DNA of 24,350 nt from Brevundimonas sp. Its GTDB lineage: Bacteria; Pseudomonadota; Alphaproteobacteria; Caulobacterales; Caulobacteraceae. The stretch covers positions 1 to 24,350 of the forward strand of contig JAVHYH010000011.1 in assembly GCA_031119155.1 (NCBI GenBank), read 5' to 3'. The notes below the pieces were generated by a model, which did no database searches, had not been told where the DNA came from, and saw only the letters and a program-made list of their open reading frames with translations. Positions 14,670-22,197 of the stretch are shown here, piece by piece. The translations under genes were made by a program, and so were the position numbers. Every line of letters starts with the position of its first letter. Position 1 is the stretch's first letter.

Positions 14670-15397
14670 CCTCTGGCAACCATTTCCTTGAAACGCTCGA
14701 TCCACCTGATCGCGATGCGGTGCGAGAGCTGCTGATCGTAACCGACGTGCGGGCTGGCGAGGTGTTGATCGCCCAAGGCGAGCCCGTCCAAGAGGTACAT
14801 TTCCCGACGACCGCCTATCTCGCCAATCTGACGTTCACGCCGAATGGCCGCAGCCTGCAGACCGCCATGGTCGGGTGCGAAGGATTGTCAGGACTCGCGC
14901 CCTTTCTGGCAGACGCACCGTGCGCATGGGAGGTCGCCAGCGTGATCACAGGGCAGGTGCTCGTCGGTCCCGCAATGAGCCTTCGGCGGCTGATGAATGA
15001 TGCGCCGTCGCTTAGAGCCCGGCTTCTGGCGCTGACCTATTTCTACCAAGCGCAGGCGACGCAGCTTGCGGTGTGTAATGCTTTTCACCGTATCGACGCG
15101 CGGGTCGCGCGGTGGCTGCTCACGGCCTCGGATCTCAGTGGTCAGGACCGTTTCGAGATCACCCAGGATGACATCGCCATTCATCTGGGCGTGCAGAGGA
15201 CTTCTATCGTCGAAGCCTTCGGGGTCCTGAAAGCCGCTGGTCTGTTTCGCCACGGGCGGGGGCGGTTGACCCTGACGAACCGGGCCGCCCTCGAAGCCCG
15301 GGCCTGCACCTGTTATGCGCAGCTCCGCCGATTGGGAGAGGACCTCGGCGTCTTGCCGGAGAGGCGATCCGACGAGGCGTTTCGTTGCGCTGGGTAA
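14666..15397 (+). CDS. Crp/Fnr-family transcriptional regulator
   Basis: A 243-residue regulator with an N-terminal cyclic-nucleotide-binding-like beta-roll (about residues 10-115: GEVLIAQGEPVQEVHFPTTA, QTAMVGCEGLSGL). The dimerisation helix covers about 115-150. A C-terminal winged helix-turn-helix follows (about 164-205: ITQDDIAIHLGVQRTSIVEA, then LKAAGLFRHGRGRLTLTN). It lacks the N-terminal cysteine cluster of Fnr. The cAMP-binding Arg/Ser pocket of Crp is not evident, so the effector is unknown. This subgroup is abundant in alphaproteobacteria. It is coupled to the 62-aa gene by a 4-nt overlap. A dyad lies upstream and might be its own operator. The ten-residue C-terminal extension (PERRSDEAFR) is unremarkable. 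Confidence 0.88.
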   Translation: MTSGNHFLETLDPPDRDAVRELLIVTDVRAGEVLIAQGEPVQEVHFPTTAYLANLTFTPNGRSLQTAMVGCEGLSGLAPFLADAPCAWEVASVITGQVLVGPAMSLRRLMNDAPSLRARLLALTYFYQAQATQLAVCNAFHRIDARVARWLLTASDLSGQDRFEITQDDIAIHLGVQRTSIVEAFGVLKAAGLFRHGRGRLTLTNRAALEARACTCYAQLRRLGEDLGVLPERRSDEAFRCAG

Positions 15398-15403
15398 ATG
15401 AGC

Positions 15404-15634
15404 TTAGCCGCTAACGAACTGCAAGGATCGTGCGATTGCGCGGTGATAGAAGCGGATCTGAAAGTCCGGTTCTCGCAGCGGCGCCAATATCCGCTGCTGG
15501 CGCAGGGCGGCCCTTGATGTTGGTATGGGCTTGTAGCCTGCTGTTGGAAATGCGCGACGGGCCGACTCCGATTGCAGGTGGGCGATAATCTCTGAGGGGC
15601 GCGTGCTTTCATAGCCAACCGTGAACAGGCTCAT
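15404..15634 (-). pseudogene. Remnant of a DUF488-family gene
   Basis: An intact ATG-started frame of 76 codons. Its first 20 residues, MSLFTVGYESTRPSEIIAHL, match the N-terminus of DUF488 proteins (which start like TIGYEG/TIGHSTR-type). The rest does not follow the family: the VDVR motif expected about ten residues later is missing, and so is the C-terminal cysteine-containing CHR motif. DUF488 proteins are normally longer than 110 residues, so this looks like a truncated and scrambled remnant. It converges on the Crp/Fnr gene, with 6 nt between stops. Neither alternative frame of the region restores the family pattern. It could still be expressed as a short protein. Confidence 0.5.
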
Positions 15635-15640
15635 GCCGGA

Positions 15641-15679
15641 GTAGCCGCCTGGCGGACGTCCGCCTGCGAAGGAGGCGGA
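15641..15679 (-). terminator. GC hairpins downstream of the kinase-CheR-CheB operon
   Basis: TCCGCCT and AGGCGGA form a 7-bp stem around a 7-nt loop at 15659-15679. CCGCC/GGCGG forms a second, tight dyad at 15644-15654. They begin about 43 nt beyond the last stop of the minus-strand signalling operon. Transcripts would fold here, but there is no U-run, so this is at best a weak or factor-dependent stop. The adjoining GGCGGAA tandem repeat (15675-15688) adds symmetry. Confidence 0.35.
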
Positions 15680-15721
15680 AGGCGGAAGGCGCGGCGCGCA
15701 GTGCAGATTTGCCCGTGGCGC

Positions 15722-16873
15722 CTACATCGATCGCGGAAGTCGCAGGGTGAAGCAGCTTCCCCGACCTTCACCGTCGCTGTGCACGGTGATGTCGCCCTTG
15801 TGTAGCTCGACCAGCTGCCGGACCAGGGCGAGACCGATGCCCAGCCCTTCAGCGGATCGGGCGTCTGACCCCGGAACCTGGGTGTACAGGTCGAAGATGC
15901 CTGCCTGCAGATCCAGTGGGATTCCGACCCCGTTGTCCGAGACCGAGATGACCACCCTGTCGGGTTCCAGCCGGGTGGCGACCTCGATCCGCCCCTGTGG
16001 AGGCGTGTATTTGGCCGCATTGGTCAGCAGGTTGCTGAGGATCTGGGAGAGGCGCGTGAAGTCGGCGGTGACCCAGGCGGGCTCCGACGGTCCGTCAATC
16101 GTGAGACTGTGCCGGCCGGCGTCGACCTTGGGCTGGCTGGTGTCCAAGGCGGACTCGAGCACGGCCTGGATGGACACCCTCTCCAGCCGCAGGGCGATCT
16201 TGCCCTGGTCGATCCGCGTGACATCCAGCAGATCTTCGATCAGGCGCGACAGGTGCATGACCTGGGTGCCCATGCGGGCCCGAATGACCATGGCGGTGTC
16301 GGCGCGTGATTCCCGCTCCAGCAGCTGGAGGCCGGCCTTCAGGGCCATGAGCGGATTTCGCAGCTCGTGGCCGAGGACGGCCAGGAATTCGTCCTTGCGC
16401 CGGTCGGCCGCTTCCAGCAGCGCGGTGTGGGCGTCCAACTCGTCGCGCTGGCGCAGGATCTGGCGGCGCTGGTCGTGCAGGTCGATGAAGACCTCGACCT
16501 TGCTGCGCAGAATGTTGGGTTCGATCGGCTTCTGGATGAAGTCCACGGCGCCCGCCTCATAGCCGCGGAAGCGACGCTGGCTGTCGGTGCTGCCGGCGGT
16601 GACGAAGATGATCGGAATATGGCGGGTGCGATTGCCGCCCCGCATGAACTCCGCCAGCTGGAACCCGTCCATGCCGGGCATCTGCACGTCGAGAAGCGCC
16701 AGGGCGACGTCGTGCTCAAGCAGGAGCTCAAGCGCCTCTTCGCCGCCGGCGGCCTTGAGGACGGCGACCCCGTCGCGACGGAGCAGGGCCTCCAGCGCCA
16801 GCAGGTTCTCCGCGAGGTCATCCACGATCAGGATGTTGATCGGGGGCTGGGCGTCGTCGGTGGCTGAGATCAT
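15722..16873 (-). CDS. Receiver-histidine kinase (response regulator fused to kinase), last gene of the operon
   Basis: A 383-residue soluble protein with a reversed hybrid architecture. The N-terminal receiver covers about residues 13-125: acidic pair at VDDLAEN, phospho-acceptor Asp62 in LLDVQMPGMDG, Thr at VTAG, Lys in QKPIE. A short coiled coil follows (about 130-160), then HisKA with His169 in LGHELRNPL. The ATPase domain covers about 270-380 (N box LLTNAAKY, G1 DNGVGIP, G2 EGLGIGLAL). It has no sensor or membrane domain, so its kinase is probably switched by phosphorylation of its own receiver, as a middle step in a phosphorelay. The start ATG overlaps the cheB stop as ATGA (16873-16870). 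Its likely upstream partner is the large kinase at the operon head; the output is not in the window. Confidence 0.92.
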   Translation of the reverse strand: MISATDDAQPPINILIVDDLAENLLALEALLRRDGVAVLKAAGGEEALELLLEHDVALALLDVQMPGMDGFQLAEFMRGGNRTRHIPIIFVTAGSTDSQRRFRGYEAGAVDFIQKPIEPNILRSKVEVFIDLHDQRRQILRQRDELDAHTALLEAADRRKDEFLAVLGHELRNPLMALKAGLQLLERESRADTAMVIRARMGTQVMHLSRLIEDLLDVTRIDQGKIALRLERVSIQAVLESALDTSQPKVDAGRHSLTIDGPSEPAWVTADFTRLSQILSNLLTNAAKYTPPQGRIEVATRLEPDRVVISVSDNGVGIPLDLQAGIFDLYTQVPGSDARSAEGLGIGLALVRQLVELHKGDITVHSDGEGRGSCFTLRLPRSM

Positions 16874-17445
16874 CCGGCGGTCCGATCGGCGAGGTGGTTG
16901 ATGAGCGCGTCGAGCGACAGCACCCGCGCGCCCGGGCAGGCCGTGAGCGCGGCCAGCGGCATGGCCGAAGCGACGGCTTCGGCCGGGTCCTGCACAATGA
17001 CGTCTCCGCCGAGACGGGCGACGGCCTGCAGGCCGGCGGCGCCGTCCTGGTTGGCCCCGGTCAGCACGACGCCGACCAGATCGTCGCCCCAGGCGTCAGC
17101 AGCGGTCTCGAACAGGACATCGATCGAAGGACGGGAGTAGTGAACGAGTTCGTCGGACGAGAGCGCCAGCGTGCCGTCCAGCTCGACCAGGAGGTGGTAG
17201 TCCGGCGGCGCGAAATAGACGGTCCCGGCCAGGGCCGGTTCCTTGTCTTCAGCCTCCTTGATCCGCAGGGCGCAACGCGCCTGCAGAAGGGGCACCAGCA
17301 TGTTCTTGCGGTCAGGCGGAACATGGACGGCGACCAGGACCGGCGGAGCGTCTGGGGAGAGCGCGGGCAGGATGTTGAGCAGGGCCTCGACCGCGCCGGC
17401 GGAGGCGCCGATGACGACAGCGGCGGGCCGGGCCAAATGGGTCAT
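16870..17445 (-). CDS. cheB: Stand-alone CheB-type protein-glutamate methylesterase
   Basis: A 191-residue protein consisting only of the CheB esterase domain, which removes methyl groups from glutamyl methyl esters (and in the family deamidates Gln). The catalytic triad is visible: Ser15 in VIGASAGA, His41 in VAVHVPP and Asp134 in LTGANQDGA. The usual N-terminal receiver of chemotaxis CheB is missing, so activity cannot be controlled by phosphorylation in cis. Regulation might come from partner proteins of the operon. Its start overlaps the cheR stop (ATGA, 17445-17442) and its stop overlaps the next kinase gene (ATGA). No MCP, CheA or CheW gene is in the window, so the chemotaxis symbol describes the fold and chemistry, not necessarily taxis. 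Confidence 0.92.
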   Translation of the reverse strand: MTHLARPAAVVIGASAGAVEALLNILPALSPDAPPVLVAVHVPPDRKNMLVPLLQARCALRIKEAEDKEPALAGTVYFAPPDYHLLVELDGTLALSSDELVHYSRPSIDVLFETAADAWGDDLVGVVLTGANQDGAAGLQAVARLGGDVIVQDPAEAVASAMPLAALTACPGARVLSLDALINHLADRTAG

Positions 17446-18293
17446 GCCGCCTGCTTCCGATAGATCTTCTCCTCGCCGACGAACTCGGCGAAGGCGGGGG
17501 CGTGGCGAGAGAAGCGCAGGCTCTCGCGCGAGCCCAGGCCGAGAAAACCGTTGCGCGGGAGCGCGTCCCGGAACAGGCCGACGGCGCGATCCTGCAGTTC
17601 GCGGTCGAAATAGATCATCACATTGCGGCAGGAGACGAGGTGCATCTCGGCGAAAACCGCATCCGTCACCAGGCTGTGGTCGGAGAAGACCACACGGCTT
17701 CGCAGGCTGGCGTCGAACGCGGCCAGGCCGTAGTCGGCCGTGTAATAGTCGGACAGGGACGAGCGCCCGCCGGACTTCTGGTGGTTCTCGGTGAATTTGC
17801 GGATCCGATCGAGCGGATAGACGCCGGCTTCGGCCGCGCGCAGCGCTTCGGGATTGATGTCCGTCGCATAGAAGAGAGTGCGGTCGTACAGGCCCTCCTC
17901 CCTGAACAGGATGGCCAGCGAATAGAGCTCCTCGCCATGGCTGCAGCCCGCTACCCAGACCTTGAGCGAGGGCCAGGTCCGCAGGTGCGGGATGACCTTG
18001 TCGCGCAGCGCCCGGAAATAGGCCGGGTCACGAAACATCTCGCTGACCTGGACGGTGAGGTAGCCGAGCATGCGCGACAGCATGTTCGGGTCGTGCAGAA
18101 GCGCCGCCTGCAGGGCCGAGAAGGTGTCAAAGCCCATCTGGTCACGCGCCTGGGTGAGGCGGCGCTTGATCGACGCCCGCGCATAGTGACGGAAGTCGTA
18201 GTGGTAGCGCTGGTACAGCGCCTCCAGCAGGAGCTGGATTTCGAGGTCTTCCAGACTGTCAGGCACGTCGTCGATCCTCAGCGCGACATCCAC
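17442..18293 (-). CDS. cheR: CheR-type protein-glutamate O-methyltransferase
   Basis: A 283-residue SAM-dependent methyltransferase of the CheR family, which methylates glutamate side chains. The N-terminal helical domain (about 15-85) carries TVQVSEMFRDPAYF. The SAM-binding loop is WVAGCSHGEELYSLAI (about 113-128), with the acidic YATDINPEAL strand at about 142-151 and the family motif SCRNVMIYF near 230. The start is uncertain: a GTG at 18293 overlaps the preceding kinase by 16 nt, and a GTG at 18266 would give a shorter N-terminus with the same domains. It is translationally coupled to cheB. It lacks the TPR or PAS extensions found in some CheR proteins. The most likely target is the adjacent kinase (inference). 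Confidence 0.92.
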   Translation of the reverse strand: MDVALRIDDVPDSLEDLEIQLLLEALYQRYHYDFRHYARASIKRRLTQARDQMGFDTFSALQAALLHDPNMLSRMLGYLTVQVSEMFRDPAYFRALRDKVIPHLRTWPSLKVWVAGCSHGEELYSLAILFREEGLYDRTLFYATDINPEALRAAEAGVYPLDRIRKFTENHQKSGGRSSLSDYYTADYGLAAFDASLRSRVVFSDHSLVTDAVFAEMHLVSCRNVMIYFDRELQDRAVGLFRDALPRNGFLGLGSRESLRFSRHAPAFAEFVGEEKIYRKQAA

Positions 18294-21200
18294 ACCCGGA
18301 CCAGCGAGAGGAGCTTGTCCACGTCGATGGGCTTGGCCATGTAGTCATTGGCCCCGGCGGCGAGGCAGCGTTCCTGGTCGTCGGGCATGGCCTTGGCGGT
18401 GAGCATCAGGATCGGGAGCTTCGCCCAGCGCTCGTCTTCGCGAATCTTCCGGGTCGCGGTCAGGCCGTCCATCACGGGCATCATCACGTCCATCAGCACC
18501 AGGTCGATCTCTCGTGTGGAGTCCCCCAAGGAGGTCTCGAGCCTGTCGAGCGCCTCCTGGCCGTTGCGGGCGATTTCCACGACGGCGCCCCGGGGCTCCA
18601 GAACGTTCGTCAGTGAATAGACGTTGCGCACGTCGTCCTCGACGATGAGGATTCTGCGGCCCTCGAGCACCGCGTCGCGATTGCGCGCCTTGCGGATCAT
18701 GGTCTGCTGCTCGGGCGGGAGCTCCGAGACGACGGCGTGCAGGAACAGCGACACCTCGTCGAGGAGCCGTTCGGGGGATTTGGCGCCCTTGATGATGATG
18801 GAGCTGGAATAGCGCCGCAGCTGCTGCTCAAGGTCCGGCGACAGATCCTGGCCGGTGTAGACGATCACCGGCGGATGGGGGTGGTCGCTTTCCGCGCTCA
18901 GGGTCTCCAGCAGGGTCGAGCCGGAGGCGTCCGGCAGGCTCAGATCCAGAACGATGCAGTCGAAGTCCTGTTCGGCCAGGGCGGCCAGGCAGTCCGCCGC
19001 AGAGCCGACGCCGACGGTTTCGACCTGGGCCGAGGACAGGAGGGCGCGGACCGCATCGCGCTGGACCACATCGTCCTCGACGACGAGGACGCGACGCACC
19101 GTCCGCTCGAGCGACTGCTCCAGGCCGGACAGGACCCGGGCGAGGTCCTCCCGCGGCACCGGCTTCATCGTATAGCCCATGGCGCCGAGGGCGAGGGCGG
19201 TCTGGCTGTGGTCTTCCGCCGAGACGATGTGGATCGGAATGTGCCGCGTCCGGTCGTCCCGTTTCAGACTGTCGAGGACCGTGAGACCGGACTGGTCGGG
19301 CAGGCCGACATCCAGGACGATGGCGCTGGGTTCATGCCGGCGCGCCAGCGCCAGGGCCTCTTCAGCGGTCCCGGCCACGAGGCACTGGAAGCCCAGCTCC
19401 CGCGACAGATCGCGAACGATGCCGGCGAAACGGTCGTCGTCCTCGATCACCAGCAGCACGCGGCGCGCGGAGGTCAGATGATCCCGGTCGTCCTCGACCG
19501 CCCGAAGCATGGAGGTGCGAGGAGAGGCGGGGGCAGGGACGGACCGGGCGGCGCCGGAAGGCGAGGGGGCGGGCGCGGGACGGTCCGTCACGCTTGCGGC
19601 GTCATAGACGACCGGCAGGGTCAGGGTGAAGGTGGCGCCTTCGCCCGGCGCGCTGCGCACGGCGATGGACCCACCGAGGAGGCGGGCCAGCTCGCGAGAG
19701 ATCGAAAGACCGAGGCCCGTGCCGCCGAACTTGCGGCTGATGCCGCCGTCCGCCTGCTGGAACGCCTCGAACACGGCGGCCTGCTGGTCCGGGGAGATGC
19801 CGATGCCGGTGTCCTCCACGGCGAAGGCAAGGCGGTCGCCGTCGCGGCGCACCTCGAGCCCGACCCGGCCCGCCTCCGTGAATTTGCAGGCGTTGGACAG
19901 CAGGTTCTTGAGAATCTGCTCCAGCCGCTGCCGGTCCGTTTCCATCAGATCCGGGACCCCGGCGCCGATCTGGACGGTGAAGTCCAGTCCGCGTTCTTCG
20001 GCGACCGGCCGGAAAAGCCGGTCGAGGTCGGAGGCGACGCGCTGGATCGAGACCCCCTCGGGGCGAACCTGGACATGACCCGCCTCGATCTTCGACAGGT
20101 CGAGGATGTCGTTGATCAGGGTCAGCAGGTCATTGCCCGAGGACTGGATGGTCTGGGCGTAGCGGACCTGTTCCTCGGTCAGATTGCCATCGCCGTTGTC
20201 GCCGAGGAGCTTGGACAGGATAAGCAGGGAGTTGAGCGGCGTGCGCAGCTCATGGGACATGTTGGCCAGGAAGTCGGACTTGTACTGGCTGGCCTTCTCC
20301 AGGTCGCCGGCCCGGGCGGTCAGGTCGGCGCCGGCCCGCTCCAGCTCATCGCGCTGGGTTTCGAGGGTCTGGGCCTGCTCCTCCAGCTGGCTGTTGGTCT
20401 GTTCCAGCTCGACCTGCTGCTGTTCGAGCCGGACCTGGGATTCCTTCAGCGCCCGGCCCTGTTCCTCCAGTTCCTCGTTGGAGACCCGAAGTTCCTCGCT
20501 CTGGACCTGGAGCTCTTCAGCCTGGCGCTGGGTTTCCTCCAGCGCATGCTGCAGTTCCGACCGGTAGCGGGCGGACCGCAGGGCGACGCCGAGGGTCTCC
20601 TCGGCCTCCCGAAGAAGTTCGATCACCAGGTCGGAAGGCGGATGCAGGAAGCCCAGCTCGATCACCGCGTTGACCACGCCCTCGGCGCGCGCCGGCGCGA
20701 TGACCAGGTGACGGGGCGTGTCGCGGCCGAGGGCCGAGCCGATTGCGAGATAGCCGTCGGGCACATCGTTGATCACAGTGGGGGCTCCGTCCGCCGCCAC
20801 CTGGCCGAGCAGGCCCTCGCCGACCCGGAACTCGGTCGGGATGGGGGCGTCGGCCGGCGCGCCCAGCAGGCCTGCCCGCCGGAAATGACCGGCCTCGCCC
20901 TTGAACAGGGCGCCCGCCTGCGATCCAACATAGCGCGAAAGGAAGGCCAGGACGTTTTCGGCCAGCTGCTCGATGGTCAGGTCGCCGCCCATGGCGTCGG
21001 CCAGTCCGACCTGTCCGGACTGCAGCCAGTCCTGGCGGGCGCGGGCGCGGGCGCTGCGCCGGATCAGCAGGAAGACCGCAACGGTCAGGGCCGCGCCGAG
21101 CACGGCGGAGAGAATGCCGCTGACCAGCGCGGTGCGGTAGGCGTCCTCCATGTCGGCGAGCCACTGCTGGCGCTGGCGCAGCACCTCCGCCCGCACGGTG

Positions 21201-21703
21201 GCGACGCGCTCGCGAATGCCGTCCATCTCGGTCTTGCCACGATCGGTCGCGACGAGGGCCAGGGCGGCCTCGAAGCCGTCGGTTCGGCGCAGGGCGATCG
21301 ATTCCGCCAGTTCCGTCATCTTGGCGTCGACGTGCTGCTGCAGTTGCGCGATCGTGGCCTGCTGGCGGGGATTGTCCGCCGTCAGGCTGGTCAGGTTGTC
21401 GAGCCGGCTGCCGACGACGGACAGGGCCTGATCGTAGGGCTGGAGGTAGCGGGTGTCTCCCGTGAGCAGGTAGCCTCTCTGGCCGGTCTCGGCGTCCTGG
21501 ACCGCGGTGAGAAGCTCATCGGCGCTCACGAGAACCGTGTGGGTCTGCACGACTCGCTGGTTGGTGGCGCGCAGGTCGGCGACGTTGGCGTAGGCGATAA
21601 CGCCGCTGACCAGGAAGAAGGCCAGGACGGCGGCGAGACCGGCGGCGGCCCAGATCTCGATGCGTGAACGCCCGAGGGTCGCGCGGAACGGTTTTGACGG
21701 CAT
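18278..21703 (-). CDS. CHASE3-GAF hybrid histidine kinase with three receivers, operon head
   Basis: A 1141-residue inner-membrane kinase. Order of parts: TM1 (about 18-38); periplasmic CHASE3 domain (about 40-190, with the typical DAETGQRGYLLTGD); TM2 (about 194-215); GAF-like domain (about 230-375); an unbroken heptad coiled coil (about 395-471); HisKA with His484 in MSHELRTPLN; ATPase (about 590-695: N box LLSNACKF, G1 DTGIGI, G2 GGTGLGLS). A Pro/Ala linker follows, then receivers with phospho-acceptors Asp798, Asp920 and Asp1072. Receivers 1 and 3 have the usual Lys-Pro; receiver 2 has Lys-Gly (IIKGAKS). The start is an ATG with GAAGGCGAG upstream; the next minus-strand gene overlaps its end. 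CHASE3 is an extracellular sensor whose ligands are mostly unknown. Divergent from the small gene at 21855. Confidence 0.93.
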   Translation of the reverse strand: MPSKPFRATLGRSRIEIWAAAGLAAVLAFFLVSGVIAYANVADLRATNQRVVQTHTVLVSADELLTAVQDAETGQRGYLLTGDTRYLQPYDQALSVVGSRLDNLTSLTADNPRQQATIAQLQQHVDAKMTELAESIALRRTDGFEAALALVATDRGKTEMDGIRERVATVRAEVLRQRQQWLADMEDAYRTALVSGILSAVLGAALTVAVFLLIRRSARARARQDWLQSGQVGLADAMGGDLTIEQLAENVLAFLSRYVGSQAGALFKGEAGHFRRAGLLGAPADAPIPTEFRVGEGLLGQVAADGAPTVINDVPDGYLAIGSALGRDTPRHLVIAPARAEGVVNAVIELGFLHPPSDLVIELLREAEETLGVALRSARYRSELQHALEETQRQAEELQVQSEELRVSNEELEEQGRALKESQVRLEQQQVELEQTNSQLEEQAQTLETQRDELERAGADLTARAGDLEKASQYKSDFLANMSHELRTPLNSLLILSKLLGDNGDGNLTEEQVRYAQTIQSSGNDLLTLINDILDLSKIEAGHVQVRPEGVSIQRVASDLDRLFRPVAEERGLDFTVQIGAGVPDLMETDRQRLEQILKNLLSNACKFTEAGRVGLEVRRDGDRLAFAVEDTGIGISPDQQAAVFEAFQQADGGISRKFGGTGLGLSISRELARLLGGSIAVRSAPGEGATFTLTLPVVYDAASVTDRPAPAPSPSGAARSVPAPASPRTSMLRAVEDDRDHLTSARRVLLVIEDDDRFAGIVRDLSRELGFQCLVAGTAEEALALARRHEPSAIVLDVGLPDQSGLTVLDSLKRDDRTRHIPIHIVSAEDHSQTALALGAMGYTMKPVPREDLARVLSGLEQSLERTVRRVLVVEDDVVQRDAVRALLSSAQVETVGVGSAADCLAALAEQDFDCIVLDLSLPDASGSTLLETLSAESDHPHPPVIVYTGQDLSPDLEQQLRRYSSSIIIKGAKSPERLLDEVSLFLHAVVSELPPEQQTMIRKARNRDAVLEGRRILIVEDDVRNVYSLTNVLEPRGAVVEIARNGQEALDRLETSLGDSTREIDLVLMDVMMPVMDGLTATRKIREDERWAKLPILMLTAKAMPDDQERCLAAGANDYMAKPIDVDKLLSLVRVWMSR

Positions 21704-21854
21704 GCGGTCTCGCCTTCGGCAAAAGGGGGCTCCTGCCTAACTCCCGGACCGGATTAAGCAAGCGGCTTCACGCAAGGCTTGCAGTCCGGCGTCCGGGCGG
21801 GTTGGCGAAACGGCCCTGTGTTGAACCGTAAAGCTCGCCGGCGGTTAGCCGGTC

Positions 21855-22145
21855 ATGACCCCGTCCGATCCCCAGACCTGTCGGCGCGCCCTGAGGGAGA
21901 TCGCCGAGATTGCTGCGGTGGCCCGTCTCCAGGACAGCCGGATGAGCCCTCAGGACGCGCTTGCCGCGATCGCGGCGATCGCGGGCTGGGTCGAGGACGA
22001 GGCGCCCCGCTCCGTGGCGGCGTGCGGTGACGTGATCGCCAGCATCAACGCCCTGACGGGCGGAGCCGACATCGACGACCTGACTGACCGCGATGCGATT
22101 GATCTGTTCTCGAGGGTCGCCCGGACCCTGCAGAGGCGGGTGTGA
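21855..22145 (+). CDS. Small Ala-rich helical protein, unknown (96 aa)
   Basis: A 96-residue soluble protein with no family that I recognise. It is mostly alpha-helical and Ala/Ile/Asp-rich: REIAEIAAVARLQ, then PQDALAAIAAIAGWVEDEAP, a middle helix containing VIASINALTGG, and the final DRDAIDLFSRVARTLQRRV. Two cysteines (9 and 57). No signal peptide or membrane helix. The ATG at 21855 is the first in frame but has only a weak upstream Shine-Dalgarno match (GGTTAGCCGG). It is divergent from the large hybrid kinase, with 151 nt between start codons, and sits 52 nt upstream of exonuclease III on the same strand. It may belong to that transcription unit. Confidence 0.6.
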   Translation: MTPSDPQTCRRALREIAEIAAVARLQDSRMSPQDALAAIAAIAGWVEDEAPRSVAACGDVIASINALTGGADIDDLTDRDAIDLFSRVARTLQRRV

Positions 22146-22197
22146 ACTTCAACCTTCGGCTCGGCTGCACACGTCAAACCGGTTCCGGGAAATCCTG

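Noticed and set aside
15722..18293. A standard chemotaxis operon
   Set aside because: CheR and CheB are present, but there is no MCP, CheA, CheW, CheY or CheD, and both kinases are of the ordinary HisKA type.
18737..21667. A 976-codon open frame antisense to the large hybrid kinase
   Set aside because: It mirrors the kinase gene in the frame where GC-rich third positions avoid stops. Its product is a Gly/Ala/Asp/Gln/Val-rich string with no motif, while the minus strand encodes a full multi-domain kinase.
22093..22197. A longer N-terminus for exonuclease III
   Set aside because: Family similarity begins at the methionine at 22198; the upstream 35 codons overlap the 96-aa gene and have no similarity to the family.
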